IMG/VR virus record: IMGVR_UViG_3300010370_000118
Coordinates: 1-34,577 of that record
Origin: a virus
DNA length: 34,577 nucleotides
Strand: one strand, 5' to 3'
Shown: positions 7,008-13,329 of the stretch, piece by piece
Numbering within the stretch: position 1 is the first letter of the stretch
Layout: each line of letters begins with the position of its first letter
The notes under the pieces: model-generated
Told to the model about the DNA's origin: nothing
Database searches by the model: none
What the model saw: the letters and a program-made list of their open reading frames with translations, nothing else
Program-made: the position numbers and the translations under genes

Positions 7008-7601
7008 GTGCGCGTCCTCATTGCCTGCGAATACAGCGCCCGCGTCCGCGATGCATTTCGCAGGCGCGGGCATGACGCATGGAGCTGCGACCTGTTGGAG
7101 TGCGAAGGCGATCCGCGCTGGCATTTGCAGCAACCGGTGGAGCAGGTGCTGGTCGATGGATGGGATCTGATGGTGGCGCACCCGCCATGCACGCATCTCG
7201 CGGTCAGCGGCTCGCGCCACTTCCACCGCAAGCAACAGGAGCAGGCCGAAGCGCTGGACTTCGTGCGCCTGCTGATGGAGGCGCCAATAGATAGGTGGTG
7301 CATTGAGAACCCGATCAGCGTGATCAGCTCTGCCATTGCCCCCCCTGATCAAATCATCCAGCCGTGGCAGTTCGGGCATGGTGAGACAAAGGCGACGTGT
7401 TTATGGCTGAAGAACCTGCCGAAGCTCAAGCCGACGCAAGTGGTTGATGGGCGCGATGCGCGCGTGCATCGGATGCCACCGGGCCCAGACCGCTGGAAAG
7501 AGCGCAGCCGCACCTATCAAGGCATTGCCGACGCCATGGCCCAGCAGTGGGGCGCGACTACGCTGCCGACGGCGGTTGAGCAGTTAGCGCTTGGCATCTG
7601 A
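7008..7601 (+). CDS. DNA cytosine methyltransferase-like protein
   Basis: This 197-residue protein resembles short phage proteins annotated as C5-cytosine methyltransferases. The N-terminus IACEYSARVRDAF may be the cofactor-binding motif, HPPCTHL (about 58-64) holds the PPC catalytic motif with its cysteine, and IENP (about 99-102) is the ENV-like motif. Conserved IQPWQFGH and TCLWLK follow. It lacks room for a full target recognition domain, so activity or specificity may differ from Dcm-type enzymes. It starts at a GTG placed directly after the preceding stop. It may protect phage DNA from host restriction or mark it. Confidence 0.75.
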   Translation: MRVLIACEYSARVRDAFRRRGHDAWSCDLLECEGDPRWHLQQPVEQVLVDGWDLMVAHPPCTHLAVSGSRHFHRKQQEQAEALDFVRLLMEAPIDRWCIENPISVISSAIAPPDQIIQPWQFGHGETKATCLWLKNLPKLKPTQVVDGRDARVHRMPPGPDRWKERSRTYQGIADAMAQQWGATTLPTAVEQLALGI

Positions 7602-7938
7602 GCAAACCATCCAGCAGCAGATCCGCCTCCAGTGCTCCAGAGGCCCGGTGCGCCTGCATCGCAACAACACCGGCACGCTCCTCGACCGCAATGGCCGGCC
7701 GGTGCAGTTCGGCCTGGCGAAGGGCAGCGCAGACCTGATCGGCTGGACCACGCGCACGATCACACCAGACATGGTGGGTCAGCGCATTGCGGTATTCACC
7801 AGCATCGAAGTGAAGACCGCTACGGGCCGGTTGCGGCCAGAGCAGCGGCAGTGGATGGAGGCTGTGCAGGCTGCTGGTGGCATCGCTGGCGTCGCCCGCA
7901 GCATTGAGGACGCAGCACGGTTGACAGGGGCTGCATAG
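7591..7938 (+). CDS. VRR-NUC domain nuclease
   Basis: This 115-residue protein matches the VRR-NUC family of PD-(D/E)XK nucleases: FGLAKGSADLIG (catalytic Asp about 48), SIEVKTATGRLRPEQ (Glu about 73, Lys about 75, Gln about 85) and the GG.AGVARS ending. Phage stand-alone VRR-NUC proteins are thought to act as structure-specific, Holliday-junction-type nucleases. A stop lies just upstream in frame and no ATG or GTG precedes the domain, so a TTG at 7591 is the likely start, overlapping the preceding gene by 11 bases. Promoter P2 lies inside its 3' end. Confidence 0.88.
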   Translation: MASEQTIQQQIRLQCSRGPVRLHRNNTGTLLDRNGRPVQFGLAKGSADLIGWTTRTITPDMVGQRIAVFTSIEVKTATGRLRPEQRQWMEAVQAAGGIAGVARSIEDAARLTGAA

Positions 7939-7948
7939 GGTGTAGGAT
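7921..7948 (+). promoter_or_regulatory. Sigma-70-type promoter P2
   Basis: A consensus TTGACA (7921-7926) lies 16 bases before TAGGAT (7943-7948), the same spacing as P1. It overlaps the last codons of the nuclease gene and precedes the recombination operon. Confidence 0.75.
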
Positions 7949-7956
7949 GGATGCAA

Positions 7957-7970
7957 GCCGGGAGACCGGC
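7957..7970 (+). promoter_or_regulatory. Hairpin leader of P2 with a GNRA tetraloop
   Basis: GCCGG (7957-7961) and CCGGC (7966-7970) close a GAGA loop, a GNRA tetraloop in RNA. The hairpin is followed by ACCCCAAACC and GAGAGCC ahead of the ATG at 7988, nearly the same as after the P1 hairpin. Confidence 0.65.
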
Positions 7971-7987
7971 ACCCCAAACCGAGAGCC

Positions 7988-8173
7988 ATGACCACCACGA
8001 CCCTTGCACTGCTGGCAGCGCTGCTGCTGCTGCCGGTGCTGATCATCCTCTGGGCCACCGAAAGCACTGAGCAGCGCGCACGACGCCTGCGCAGCTACGG
8101 ATGGAGCCAGCGCCGCATTGCGGAGCACATGAACATCACCACCTATCGCGTCCGCCGGGCGCTGGCGGCATGA
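7988..8173 (+). CDS. Small membrane-anchored helix-turn-helix protein, 61 residues
   Basis: A hydrophobic N-terminal segment (about residues 5-23, ALLAALLLLPVLIILW) is followed by a basic stretch and a sequence that reads as a helix-turn-helix: GWSQRRIAEHMNITTYRVRRAL (about 38-59). A DNA-binding motif on a membrane anchor is unusual for a phage protein. It is the first gene after promoter P2 and overlaps the next small membrane gene as ATGA. The function is unknown. Confidence 0.72.
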   Translation: MTTTTLALLAALLLLPVLIILWATESTEQRARRLRSYGWSQRRIAEHMNITTYRVRRALAA

Positions 8174-8295
8174 ACACCATCAACAACATTATCTGCGGCC
8201 TGATCGCTGCAGCCACCTTCGCCATGATCGGCATCGACGGTGCCGCGCACCATGGCTCCACGCATTCCGGCACGCAGGTGGAGGTGCGGAAGTGA
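8170..8295 (+). CDS. Small membrane protein, 41 residues
   Basis: MNTINNIICGLIAAATFAMIG begins a 41-residue protein with one transmembrane segment (about residues 6-24) and a short hydrophilic tail containing two adjacent histidines. The ATG overlaps the preceding TGA, and its stop overlaps the next GTG as GTGA. No family is recognised. Confidence 0.65.
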   Translation: MNTINNIICGLIAAATFAMIGIDGAAHHGSTHSGTQVEVRK

Positions 8296-8438
8296 GCCAC
8301 CGCCGCTACTGGTTTCAGATCAAAGCGACCAATCAGATCCAGTCCGTATGGGCCGTGAGCTTCACCGAGGCCAAGGCCAAGGCTGCGCTGATGTACCTGC
8401 CGCACTGGCGCGGCATCGAATGGCTTGACCTTCAATGA
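8292..8438 (+). CDS. Small conserved-looking phage protein, 48 residues
   Basis: The GTG at 8292 overlaps the preceding stop and opens MSHRRYWFQIKATNQIQSVW, with WAVSFTEAKAKAALMYLP in the second half. The pattern looks like short phage proteins that recur in replication operons, but no function is known to me. The stop overlaps the next ATG as ATGA. Confidence 0.7.
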   Translation: MSHRRYWFQIKATNQIQSVWAVSFTEAKAKAALMYLPHWRGIEWLDLQ

Positions 8439-8623
8439 CATCCGACCAACAGATCCACACGCTGCTAACAGCGCAGCGCTTCGGCGGCAACTTCCTCCGC
8501 CGCCTTGCTGATGCCGGCCTGGCGGCAGATCCCAGCAACCGCGCAATCCTGTTTCGCGCCTTCCCGCAGCTGATGCAGGTCTTCGGCCCCGGCAGCAGCC
8601 TCTATAGCGAGGACTTGGGATGA
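8435..8623 (+). CDS. Small hypothetical protein, 62 residues
   Basis: MTSDQQIHTLLTAQRFGGNF begins a 62-residue helical protein with FLRRLADAGLAADPSNRAILFRAFPQL in the middle. It resembles small phage proteins found next to RecE/RecT-type genes. The ATG overlaps the preceding stop, and its own TGA overlaps the exonuclease ATG. Confidence 0.7.
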   Translation: MTSDQQIHTLLTAQRFGGNFLRRLADAGLAADPSNRAILFRAFPQLMQVFGPGSSLYSEDLG

Positions 8624-9411
8624 CCAGCAACGCCGAATACCACGCCGACCCTGCCGTCAGCGCCAGCCACCTCCATGCTGTAGCCGCCAGTCCGTATCAC
8701 TACTGGAAGCGGTTCATTGATCCGCAACGCCAGTCGGTGGAGCCGACAGCAGCAATGCGGCTCGGCAGCTTGGTGCATTGCGCCGTGCTGGAGCCTGATG
8801 AGCTGCTGCAGCGCTATGGCGTCTGCGGCCCGCGCAACACCAAGGCCGGCAAGGAGCAGGCTGCTGAGATGGCGGCCAGCGGCATCGAATCCGTCACCGA
8901 GGCGGACATGGCCCTGGCGCAGGCGATGTGCGCTGCAGTGCGGGAGCATCCTGCCGCAGCGCTACTGCTGGCCAGCGGCAAGGCTGAGCAGAGCTTCTGG
9001 TGGGATGACATCACCAGTGGCCTGCGATGTAAGTGCCGCCCGGACTGGTACAGCGGCACCACGATCGTGGACCTCAAGACCACGACGGATGCCAGCCCTT
9101 CAGGCTTCGCCAAGTCGGTGGCGAACTTCCGCTACCACGTCCAGGCCAACCACTACCTCGCCGGCACCTTTGCGGAGCGGTTCATCTTCATCGCTGTCGA
9201 GAAGACCTATCCGTATGCGGTTGGCGTGTATGAGCTGGATGCTGAAGCTATGGCTCATGGCGCTGAACTACGCCGGCAAAACATGCAGACCATTGCTGAC
9301 TGCCGCGCGATCAATGAATGGCCGGGCTACAGCACCGGCATCGAACCGCTGAGCCTGCCCAGCTGGGCGCTGCGCCCTGACACCACTACTGTGACCTCCG
9401 ATGACTTCTAG
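8620..9411 (+). CDS. RecE-like exonuclease, PD-(D/E)XK family
   Basis: This 263-residue protein matches the C-terminal nuclease domain of exodeoxyribonuclease VIII (DUF3799). The start SNAEYHADPAVSASHLH is followed by RLGSLVHCAVLEPD (His about 53), AEQSFWWDD (Glu about 123), CRPDWY (Asp about 142), VDLKTTTDASP (Asp151, Lys153) and YHVQANHY (Gln about 175). It would resect double-strand ends 5' to 3' and hand the single strand to the annealing protein encoded next. It overlaps the preceding gene as ATGA and the next by 11 bases, so the pair is translated together. Confidence 0.92.
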   Translation: MTSNAEYHADPAVSASHLHAVAASPYHYWKRFIDPQRQSVEPTAAMRLGSLVHCAVLEPDELLQRYGVCGPRNTKAGKEQAAEMAASGIESVTEADMALAQAMCAAVREHPAAALLLASGKAEQSFWWDDITSGLRCKCRPDWYSGTTIVDLKTTTDASPSGFAKSVANFRYHVQANHYLAGTFAERFIFIAVEKTYPYAVGVYELDAEAMAHGAELRRQNMQTIADCRAINEWPGYSTGIEPLSLPSWALRPDTTTVTSDDF

Positions 9412-10162
9412 CCTTGCGCTCTGGACACCAGAGCAAACGCAGCTGATCAGCACCACCATTGCACCGGGCTGCAGTGGTGATGAGCTGCGACTCTTTGCCT
9501 ATGCCTGCCAACGCACTGGGCTGGATCCATTCTCGAAACAGATCTATGCGATCAAGCGCGGCGGCAAAATGACCATCCAGGCCGGCATCGACGGTCTCCG
9601 CAGCATCGCAGAACGCACCGGCCAACTTGATGGCAGCGAGACGTACTGGTGCGGTGAAGATGGCCAGTGGGCTGATGTATGGCTGAGCAGCAAGCCACCA
9701 GCCGCGGCTAAGACCATCATTCACCGCAAGGGCAGTCAGCATCCATTTGTTGGCGTAGCACGATTTGCGGATTACAACGCTGGCCAGGGGCTGTGGTCGA
9801 AGATGCCAGCCGCGATGATCGCCAAGTGCTCCGAGGCCCTGGCACTGCGCAAGGCATTTCCTGCTGACCTCTCAGGCGTCTACAGCGCTGATGAGATGCA
9901 GCAGGCTGAGACGGTCACGGTGACGGAGGTGGCGGCGCCTGCTCCTGCGCTACCGGCAGGTGACAGCAAGATGTATAACGCCGGCAAGGCTGCAATCGCC
10001 AAGGCTAAGACCATGGCGGAGCTTCAAGATGTGACCAACCGCGCTGAGAAGCGCCGCGCTGATCTATCAGCTGAGCAATACGAGAATCTGCTTCGCATGG
10101 CAGTTGAGCGTGAATATGAGTTGATGCCGCAAGAAACCAGCGATCCTTTTGGCGATGACTGA
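9401..10162 (+). CDS. Single-strand annealing recombinase, Bet/RecT type
   Basis: This 253-residue protein matches the phage recombination protein Bet family: LRLFAYACQRTGLDPFSKQIYAIKR (about 29-53), MTIQAGIDGLRSIAERTG (about 56-73), then WSKMPAAMIAKCSEALALRKAFP (about 127-149), followed by a variable acidic C-terminus ending DPFGDD. It anneals complementary strands during recombination and is the partner of the RecE-like nuclease upstream. The acidic tail resembles those that bind SSB or other proteins. The start lies within the last codons of the nuclease gene. Confidence 0.93.
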   Translation: MTSSLALWTPEQTQLISTTIAPGCSGDELRLFAYACQRTGLDPFSKQIYAIKRGGKMTIQAGIDGLRSIAERTGQLDGSETYWCGEDGQWADVWLSSKPPAAAKTIIHRKGSQHPFVGVARFADYNAGQGLWSKMPAAMIAKCSEALALRKAFPADLSGVYSADEMQQAETVTVTEVAAPAPALPAGDSKMYNAGKAAIAKAKTMAELQDVTNRAEKRRADLSAEQYENLLRMAVEREYELMPQETSDPFGDD

Positions 10163-10364
10163 GCCATTTCTCACGACTGAGCAGCTTGCGGCCCGCTGGG
10201 GCCTGCGGCCATCTGCTGTGAAGAATCAACGCGCGCGTGGTATCGGTCCGCCGTATATCACGCTGCCGCGGTTGGCAACCCCAGCCGGCACGCCACGCGT
10301 GCAGTATCCACTCGCCCAAGTCTTGGCCTTCGAGGAGGCCAATGGCATCACCCCGCTGAACTGA
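10155..10364 (+). CDS. Helix-turn-helix protein, excisionase/MerR-like, 69 residues
   Basis: MTEPFLTTEQLAARWGLRPS followed by AVKNQRARGIGPPYITLP is the usual pattern of the HTH_17 family used by excisionases and small regulators. With no integrase present it is more likely a transcription or replication regulator than an excisionase. ATG at 10155 overlaps the annealing-protein stop by eight bases; a TTG six bases further upstream is also open. Confidence 0.75.
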   Translation: MTEPFLTTEQLAARWGLRPSAVKNQRARGIGPPYITLPRLATPAGTPRVQYPLAQVLAFEEANGITPLN

Positions 10365-10365
10365 C

Positions 10366-10710
10366 ATGAGCCTCTACGCCACCGGTATCGTTCGCATCAT
10401 TTCTGATCCGCAGCTTCGTGCATTTGATAGTGGCACCATGGTATGCAACTTTGCCGGTGGCATCCATGAAGGCAAGGACAAGGCTGGCAACTGGATCAAT
10501 AATGCGATTGATATTGAGGCATGGGGCCGATCTGCCGAGATCATCACAGACAAGGTACGCAAAGGCGACAGCATCTGTGTCACCGGCATGATCCGCCGCC
10601 AAGAATGGGATGACAAGGAGACTGGCAAGAAGCGCAGCAAGCACGTGCTGAGCGTCAGCCGGTTTGAGTTCCTGCCGCGTAGCGCTGCAGCCAGTGAGGA
10701 TGTGTTCTGA
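10366..10710 (+). CDS. ssb: Single-stranded DNA-binding protein
   Basis: This 114-residue OB-fold protein begins MSLYATGIVRIISDPQLR and has CNFAGGI and NNAIDIEAWGRSAEII, then VRKGDSICVTGMIRRQEW, the usual SSB order. The tail is short and ends EDVF rather than the DDDIPF of bacterial SSB, so binding to host partners may be altered. It coats single-stranded DNA in replication and with the annealing pathway. It follows the helix-turn-helix gene by one base and its stop touches the next ATG. Confidence 0.9.
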   Translation: MSLYATGIVRIISDPQLRAFDSGTMVCNFAGGIHEGKDKAGNWINNAIDIEAWGRSAEIITDKVRKGDSICVTGMIRRQEWDDKETGKKRSKHVLSVSRFEFLPRSAAASEDVF

Positions 10711-10946
10711 TGGGCGTTGTATTCACTGGTACTGACCACAACGGCAACCATTGGCATGTGACCTCGTGGTCTGACATGGATCGCTATGTGAGGTTTGTGA
10801 AGCGCAATAGCAAGCGCAAGCTGCTCGATCAAGTGGCGCTATGGACATCCACTGGCAAGTGGTCCGCTGATCGCTGGCAGCCTGATCCGCCAATAGTGCC
10901 GGCTGCCATCTTGCTCGCTGTTGAGGACACGCTCAATGACAACTGA
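10710..10946 (+). CDS. Hypothetical protein, 78 residues
   Basis: MGVVFTGTDHNGNHWHVTSW opens an unrecognised 78-residue basic, tryptophan-rich protein (several Trp, KRNSKRK). It begins in the SSB stop as TGATG and overlaps the next gene by 11 bases, so it is part of the same operon. Confidence 0.72.
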   Translation: MGVVFTGTDHNGNHWHVTSWSDMDRYVRFVKRNSKRKLLDQVALWTSTGKWSADRWQPDPPIVPAAILLAVEDTLNDN

Positions 10947-11187
10947 AGAAGCATTCCGCCAATGGTGGCGGGAATCGTATGGCGTACCACCTGGCACCCA
11001 TGCGGTGATGACGCATGTTGCATGGGCGGAGCACTTGATGGGGCAGCAGCCGATGCCGCCGGCCGAGTTGATAGCGGAGTGGTCTGCTGCTGCCAGCGAC
11101 GGCGGCAATGCAACGCTCAGCCAGTCGGATGAGCGCATTGCTGCGATGGCGATCGAGTGGGCATGGAGGCAACATGCTGCCGGCTGA
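10936..11187 (+). CDS. Hypothetical protein, 83 residues
   Basis: MTTEEAFRQWWRESYGVPPG begins an 83-residue helical protein with several tryptophans and HVAWAEHLMG in the middle. The general look recurs among small phage proteins, but no function is known to me. ATG at 10936 is preferred over an in-frame TTG at 10921. It overlaps both neighbours. Confidence 0.68.
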   Translation: MTTEEAFRQWWRESYGVPPGTHAVMTHVAWAEHLMGQQPMPPAELIAEWSAAASDGGNATLSQSDERIAAMAIEWAWRQHAAG

Positions 11188-11344
11188 CTACACACGCTGC
11201 ATGGGGCTATCACCTGAATGCCCAATGCGTCAGCGCTGCGCTAGGCATTGCGACATCCCTGATGACCGCGAGATCAGCTGGGTGCGAAACCTGAACCCTG
11301 CTGAAGATGCGGAGTGCCTGTACTTCATTCCTTTTGCTCGATGA
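11174..11344 (+). CDS. Cysteine-rich small protein, 56 residues
   Basis: MLPADYTRCMGLSPECPMRQ followed by RCARHCDIPDD and a later DAECLYF gives five cysteines in 56 residues, suggesting zinc or iron-sulphur binding. A good Shine-Dalgarno GGAGG (11165-11169) lies four bases before the ATG and decides this start over an upstream in-frame ATG at 11108. Small phage proteins with this CMG....C....C pattern are common and of unknown function. Confidence 0.7.
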   Translation: MLPADYTRCMGLSPECPMRQRCARHCDIPDDREISWVRNLNPAEDAECLYFIPFAR

Positions 11345-11571
11345 CTGACCTTTCTCCTGCTGCCCAGGCGGTGCTGGATGCGTTCCGTGCTGTGCCTGAC
11401 CTGCGTGATTGCCCCAGCATCGCCGCCGCCCTGCGTGCTGCTGCGGATCAGGTGGTGCCGGAATACGAGACAACACCTGGAGGATCCAAAGTCTGGCAAA
11501 GCGAGCCAGTGCCTTCTATCCGCGCCGCGCTCCTCGCCATCGCCGCCGAGCTGGAGGGTGCCAGTGGCTGA
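11341..11571 (+). CDS. Hypothetical protein, 76 residues
   Basis: MTDLSPAAQAVLDAFRAVPD leads into SIAAALRAAADQVVPEYE and ends RAALLAIAAELEGASG. This two-helix pattern recurs in phage and prophage proteins of unknown role. Its ATG overlaps the preceding stop as ATGA. Confidence 0.72.
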   Translation: MTDLSPAAQAVLDAFRAVPDLRDCPSIAAALRAAADQVVPEYETTPGGSKVWQSEPVPSIRAALLAIAAELEGASG

Positions 11572-11758
11572 CACCGATCACCTCTACGTGCGCTTCGCAT
11601 CGCTGGAGTGGAAACTCGGCTGCCACATGGCTGAATGGAAGGCCGCGCGTGAGCTGGCCTACCGCATGGGCAAGGCTGGTGATGAGCTGAACCAGGCCCA
11701 CTGCGATGGTGTGGTGCGCTTGCTGCAGGAGCATCTGGAGGGCCATGGCCAAGCGTGA
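11564..11758 (+). CDS. Hypothetical helical protein, 64 residues
   Basis: The GTG at 11564 overlaps the preceding stop by eight bases and opens a 64-residue, probably all-helical protein (MADTDHLYVRFASLEWKLGC ...). It has His/Cys residues spread without a clear metal site. No family is recognised. The same frame is open further upstream, but that would run inside the preceding gene. Confidence 0.65.
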   Translation: MADTDHLYVRFASLEWKLGCHMAEWKAARELAYRMGKAGDELNQAHCDGVVRLLQEHLEGHGQA

Positions 11759-12074
11759 CACCCTGCGGCTGAGCCAACATCAGTTCATCGAGACCGGCAG
11801 GGATTGGAATGGTCGATGGTTCATCGCTTACAGCAGTGGTGCATCCATCTTCCTCCGTGAACCGAAGGAATTGCGGCGCTTCCTGAAGGTAGCGAAGGGC
11901 CTGCCCATGCGTGAGTCGCTCGACTCATGGCTGGCCAGCCTTGCTGATATGGATGCCAAGCGCAAGCAGCCTGAACAGCAAGGCCTCAGCGATGAGGTGC
12001 TGGCGACTGGCTTTGGCCCCGAATGCCATCTCGATGAATCAGATCCCAACCATCAAACAAGAACGGTCATATAA
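11745..12074 (+). CDS. Hypothetical protein, 109 residues
   Basis: MAKRDTLRLSQHQFIETGRD begins an unrecognised 109-residue protein with a basic first half (FLREPKELRRFLKVAKG) and an acidic, polar second half. It overlaps the preceding gene by 14 bases. Its TAA stop coincides with the TATAAT element that precedes the sigma factor gene. Confidence 0.68.
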   Translation: MAKRDTLRLSQHQFIETGRDWNGRWFIAYSSGASIFLREPKELRRFLKVAKGLPMRESLDSWLASLADMDAKRKQPEQQGLSDEVLATGFGPECHLDESDPNHQTRTVI

Positions 12075-12099
12075 TGGCCGCGGCCAGCACATGCCGCGG
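12070..12099 (+). promoter_or_regulatory. TATAAT element with GC hairpin leader before the sigma gene
   Basis: A perfect TATAAT (12070-12075) is followed by CCGCGG at 12078-12083 and again at 12094-12099. They can pair around a 10-base loop, and the first copy lies in a 10-bp palindrome (12076-12085). No good -35 is visible. The layout (-10, then at once a hairpin, then the start codon) repeats that of P1 and P2. The hairpin ends at the GTG start and could also limit translation. Confidence 0.55.
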
Positions 12100-12968
12100 T
12101 GGATAGCGTCAAGGATTACCTATCAGAGATCGGACGTTTCCCGCTGCTGAGCGGTGAGCAAGAAATCCAGCTGTCACGGCAAGTGGCGCGGATGCGGGAG
12201 CTGCAGACACTGCCAGGTGAGCGCACGAAGGTTGAGCAGCGCACGATCAAGCGCGGGCAGCGTGCGCTTGAAACCATCATGAACTGCAACCTGCGACTGG
12301 TGGTGCATATCGCAAAGCGCTACACCAGCCGGCTCAAGTGCAACAGCATGGACATGATGGACCTCATCCAAGAGGGTTGCATCGGCCTGCATCGCGCGGC
12401 TGAACTTTTTGATGGCACCAAGGGCTACAAGTTCTCCACTTACGCGTACTGGTGGATTCGACAGGCGATCACCAGGGCGATTGATACAAAGGAGCGCCTG
12501 ATCCGAGTACCGCAGCATACGCTGGATCTGGTCTACAAAGCAGCCAAGCTGCAACGCGAGCACATGCAGCAGCATGGCGAGCCGATCGCAACAGCAGCAT
12601 TGGCAGCTGAGATGAATATCACGATTAATGAGCTGCAGATGATTATGCAGCGCAATATCCCGCATGGCAGCCTTGATCAACTGACGCATGATGATGGGTC
12701 GCCAATTCTTGACCTAATTGCAGCCAATGATCCAGAGATTGATGAGGCGCTATCGTCAGAATATGGTGAGCAGCTGCAGCTGGCTTTTTTTCGTCTAGAT
12801 GAGGTCGATAGGCATATTGTCTCTTCGTATCATGGCCTTAAAGGACCGAAACAAACGCAAACAAACATTGCCAAGGAACTTGGGATTACGCGAAGCAGGG
12901 TAGGACAGCGCCATGACTGCGCTCTCCGTCGCATGAGATTGATGATTACCGCTCAACAATGCGCTTAG
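12099..12968 (+). CDS. RNA polymerase sigma factor, RpoD-like (group 2 type)
   Basis: This 289-residue sigma-70 protein has a region 1.2-like start (DSVKDYLSEIGRFPLLSGEQ), region 2 with NLRLVVHIAKRY (64-75), MDLIQEGCIGLHRA (87-100) and YKFSTYAYWWIRQAI (110-124), region 3 with RLIRVPQH, and region 4 with a helix-turn-helix at about 254-275 (QTNIAKELGITRSRVGQ). It lacks region 1.1, like alternative cyanobacterial group 2 factors, to which the N-terminus looks similar from memory. It would direct host polymerase to phage or altered host promoters. Upstream in frame a stop precedes the GTG at 12099, so that start is forced. The second half is visibly less GC-rich than its neighbours. Confidence 0.93.
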   Translation: MDSVKDYLSEIGRFPLLSGEQEIQLSRQVARMRELQTLPGERTKVEQRTIKRGQRALETIMNCNLRLVVHIAKRYTSRLKCNSMDMMDLIQEGCIGLHRAAELFDGTKGYKFSTYAYWWIRQAITRAIDTKERLIRVPQHTLDLVYKAAKLQREHMQQHGEPIATAALAAEMNITINELQMIMQRNIPHGSLDQLTHDDGSPILDLIAANDPEIDEALSSEYGEQLQLAFFRLDEVDRHIVSSYHGLKGPKQTQTNIAKELGITRSRVGQRHDCALRRMRLMITAQQCA

Positions 12969-13142
12969 CTCAATCTCTGCGATGTGGCCGGTAGCCTGCT
13001 CCAGCAGCTTGCAGTAATACGCTTGTTGTTTGATGAGCGACGCACATAGCTCCCGCACCTGATCAGCGTCATGATGGTGTAGAACGCTACGGGCCTGGGC
13101 TTCAATATGAAGCTCCTCCTCAAGCGTCCATTGAACAATCAT
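12795..13142 (-). CDS. Hypothetical protein, 115 residues, antisense overlap with sigma gene
   Basis: The first half (MIVQWTLEEELHIEAQARSV ... LCASLIKQQAYYCKLLEQAT) is a helical, coherent protein with a pattern I associate with small cyanophage proteins. The second half, from about residue 59 on, is read from the strand opposite the 3' end of the sigma factor gene for 174 bases and looks less protein-like. A start at 13160 or 13184 is also open. The gene may originally have ended near the sigma stop and been extended by loss of a stop codon. Function unknown. Confidence 0.55.
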   Translation of the reverse strand: MIVQWTLEEELHIEAQARSVLHHHDADQVRELCASLIKQQAYYCKLLEQATGHIAEIELSALLSGNHQSHATESAVMALSYPASRNPKFLGNVCLRLFRSFKAMIRRDNMPIDLI

Positions 13143-13203
13143 CCACTGGCCCCAGCTCATGACAGATCGGCCACTACCACCCAAACTACAGAAGGTGGGT
13201 GAT

Positions 13204-13329
13204 ATGTGGCGCGTGACGTATGGATCAATTGTGAAGGAACATCGCCAGGATTGGCAAGCAATCTGGCATTATGAGCAACTGTGTGAGTATTACAGGCTGG
13301 AGTGCGATCGATTCAAGGATTGGCAATGA
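13204..13329 (+). CDS. Small hypothetical protein, 41 residues
   Basis: ATG at 13204, preceded by AGAAGGTGG, opens a 41-residue protein (MWRVTYGSIVKEHRQDWQAI ...) rich in Trp, Tyr and charged residues. It is divergent from the 115-residue gene and its last 17 bases overlap the endolysin 3' end on the other strand. I do not recognise it. The residue mix looks like a real protein. Confidence 0.5.
   Translation: MWRVTYGSIVKEHRQDWQAIWHYEQLCEYYRLECDRFKDWQ

Noticed and set aside
6480-7379. 299-codon open frame on the minus strand
   Set aside because: It crosses the helicase end, promoter P1 and the methyltransferase-like gene, all supported on the plus strand.
10155-10364. Excisionase as evidence for lysogeny
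   Set aside because: No integrase, repressor or attachment site is visible; the HTH_17 fold is also common in regulators.
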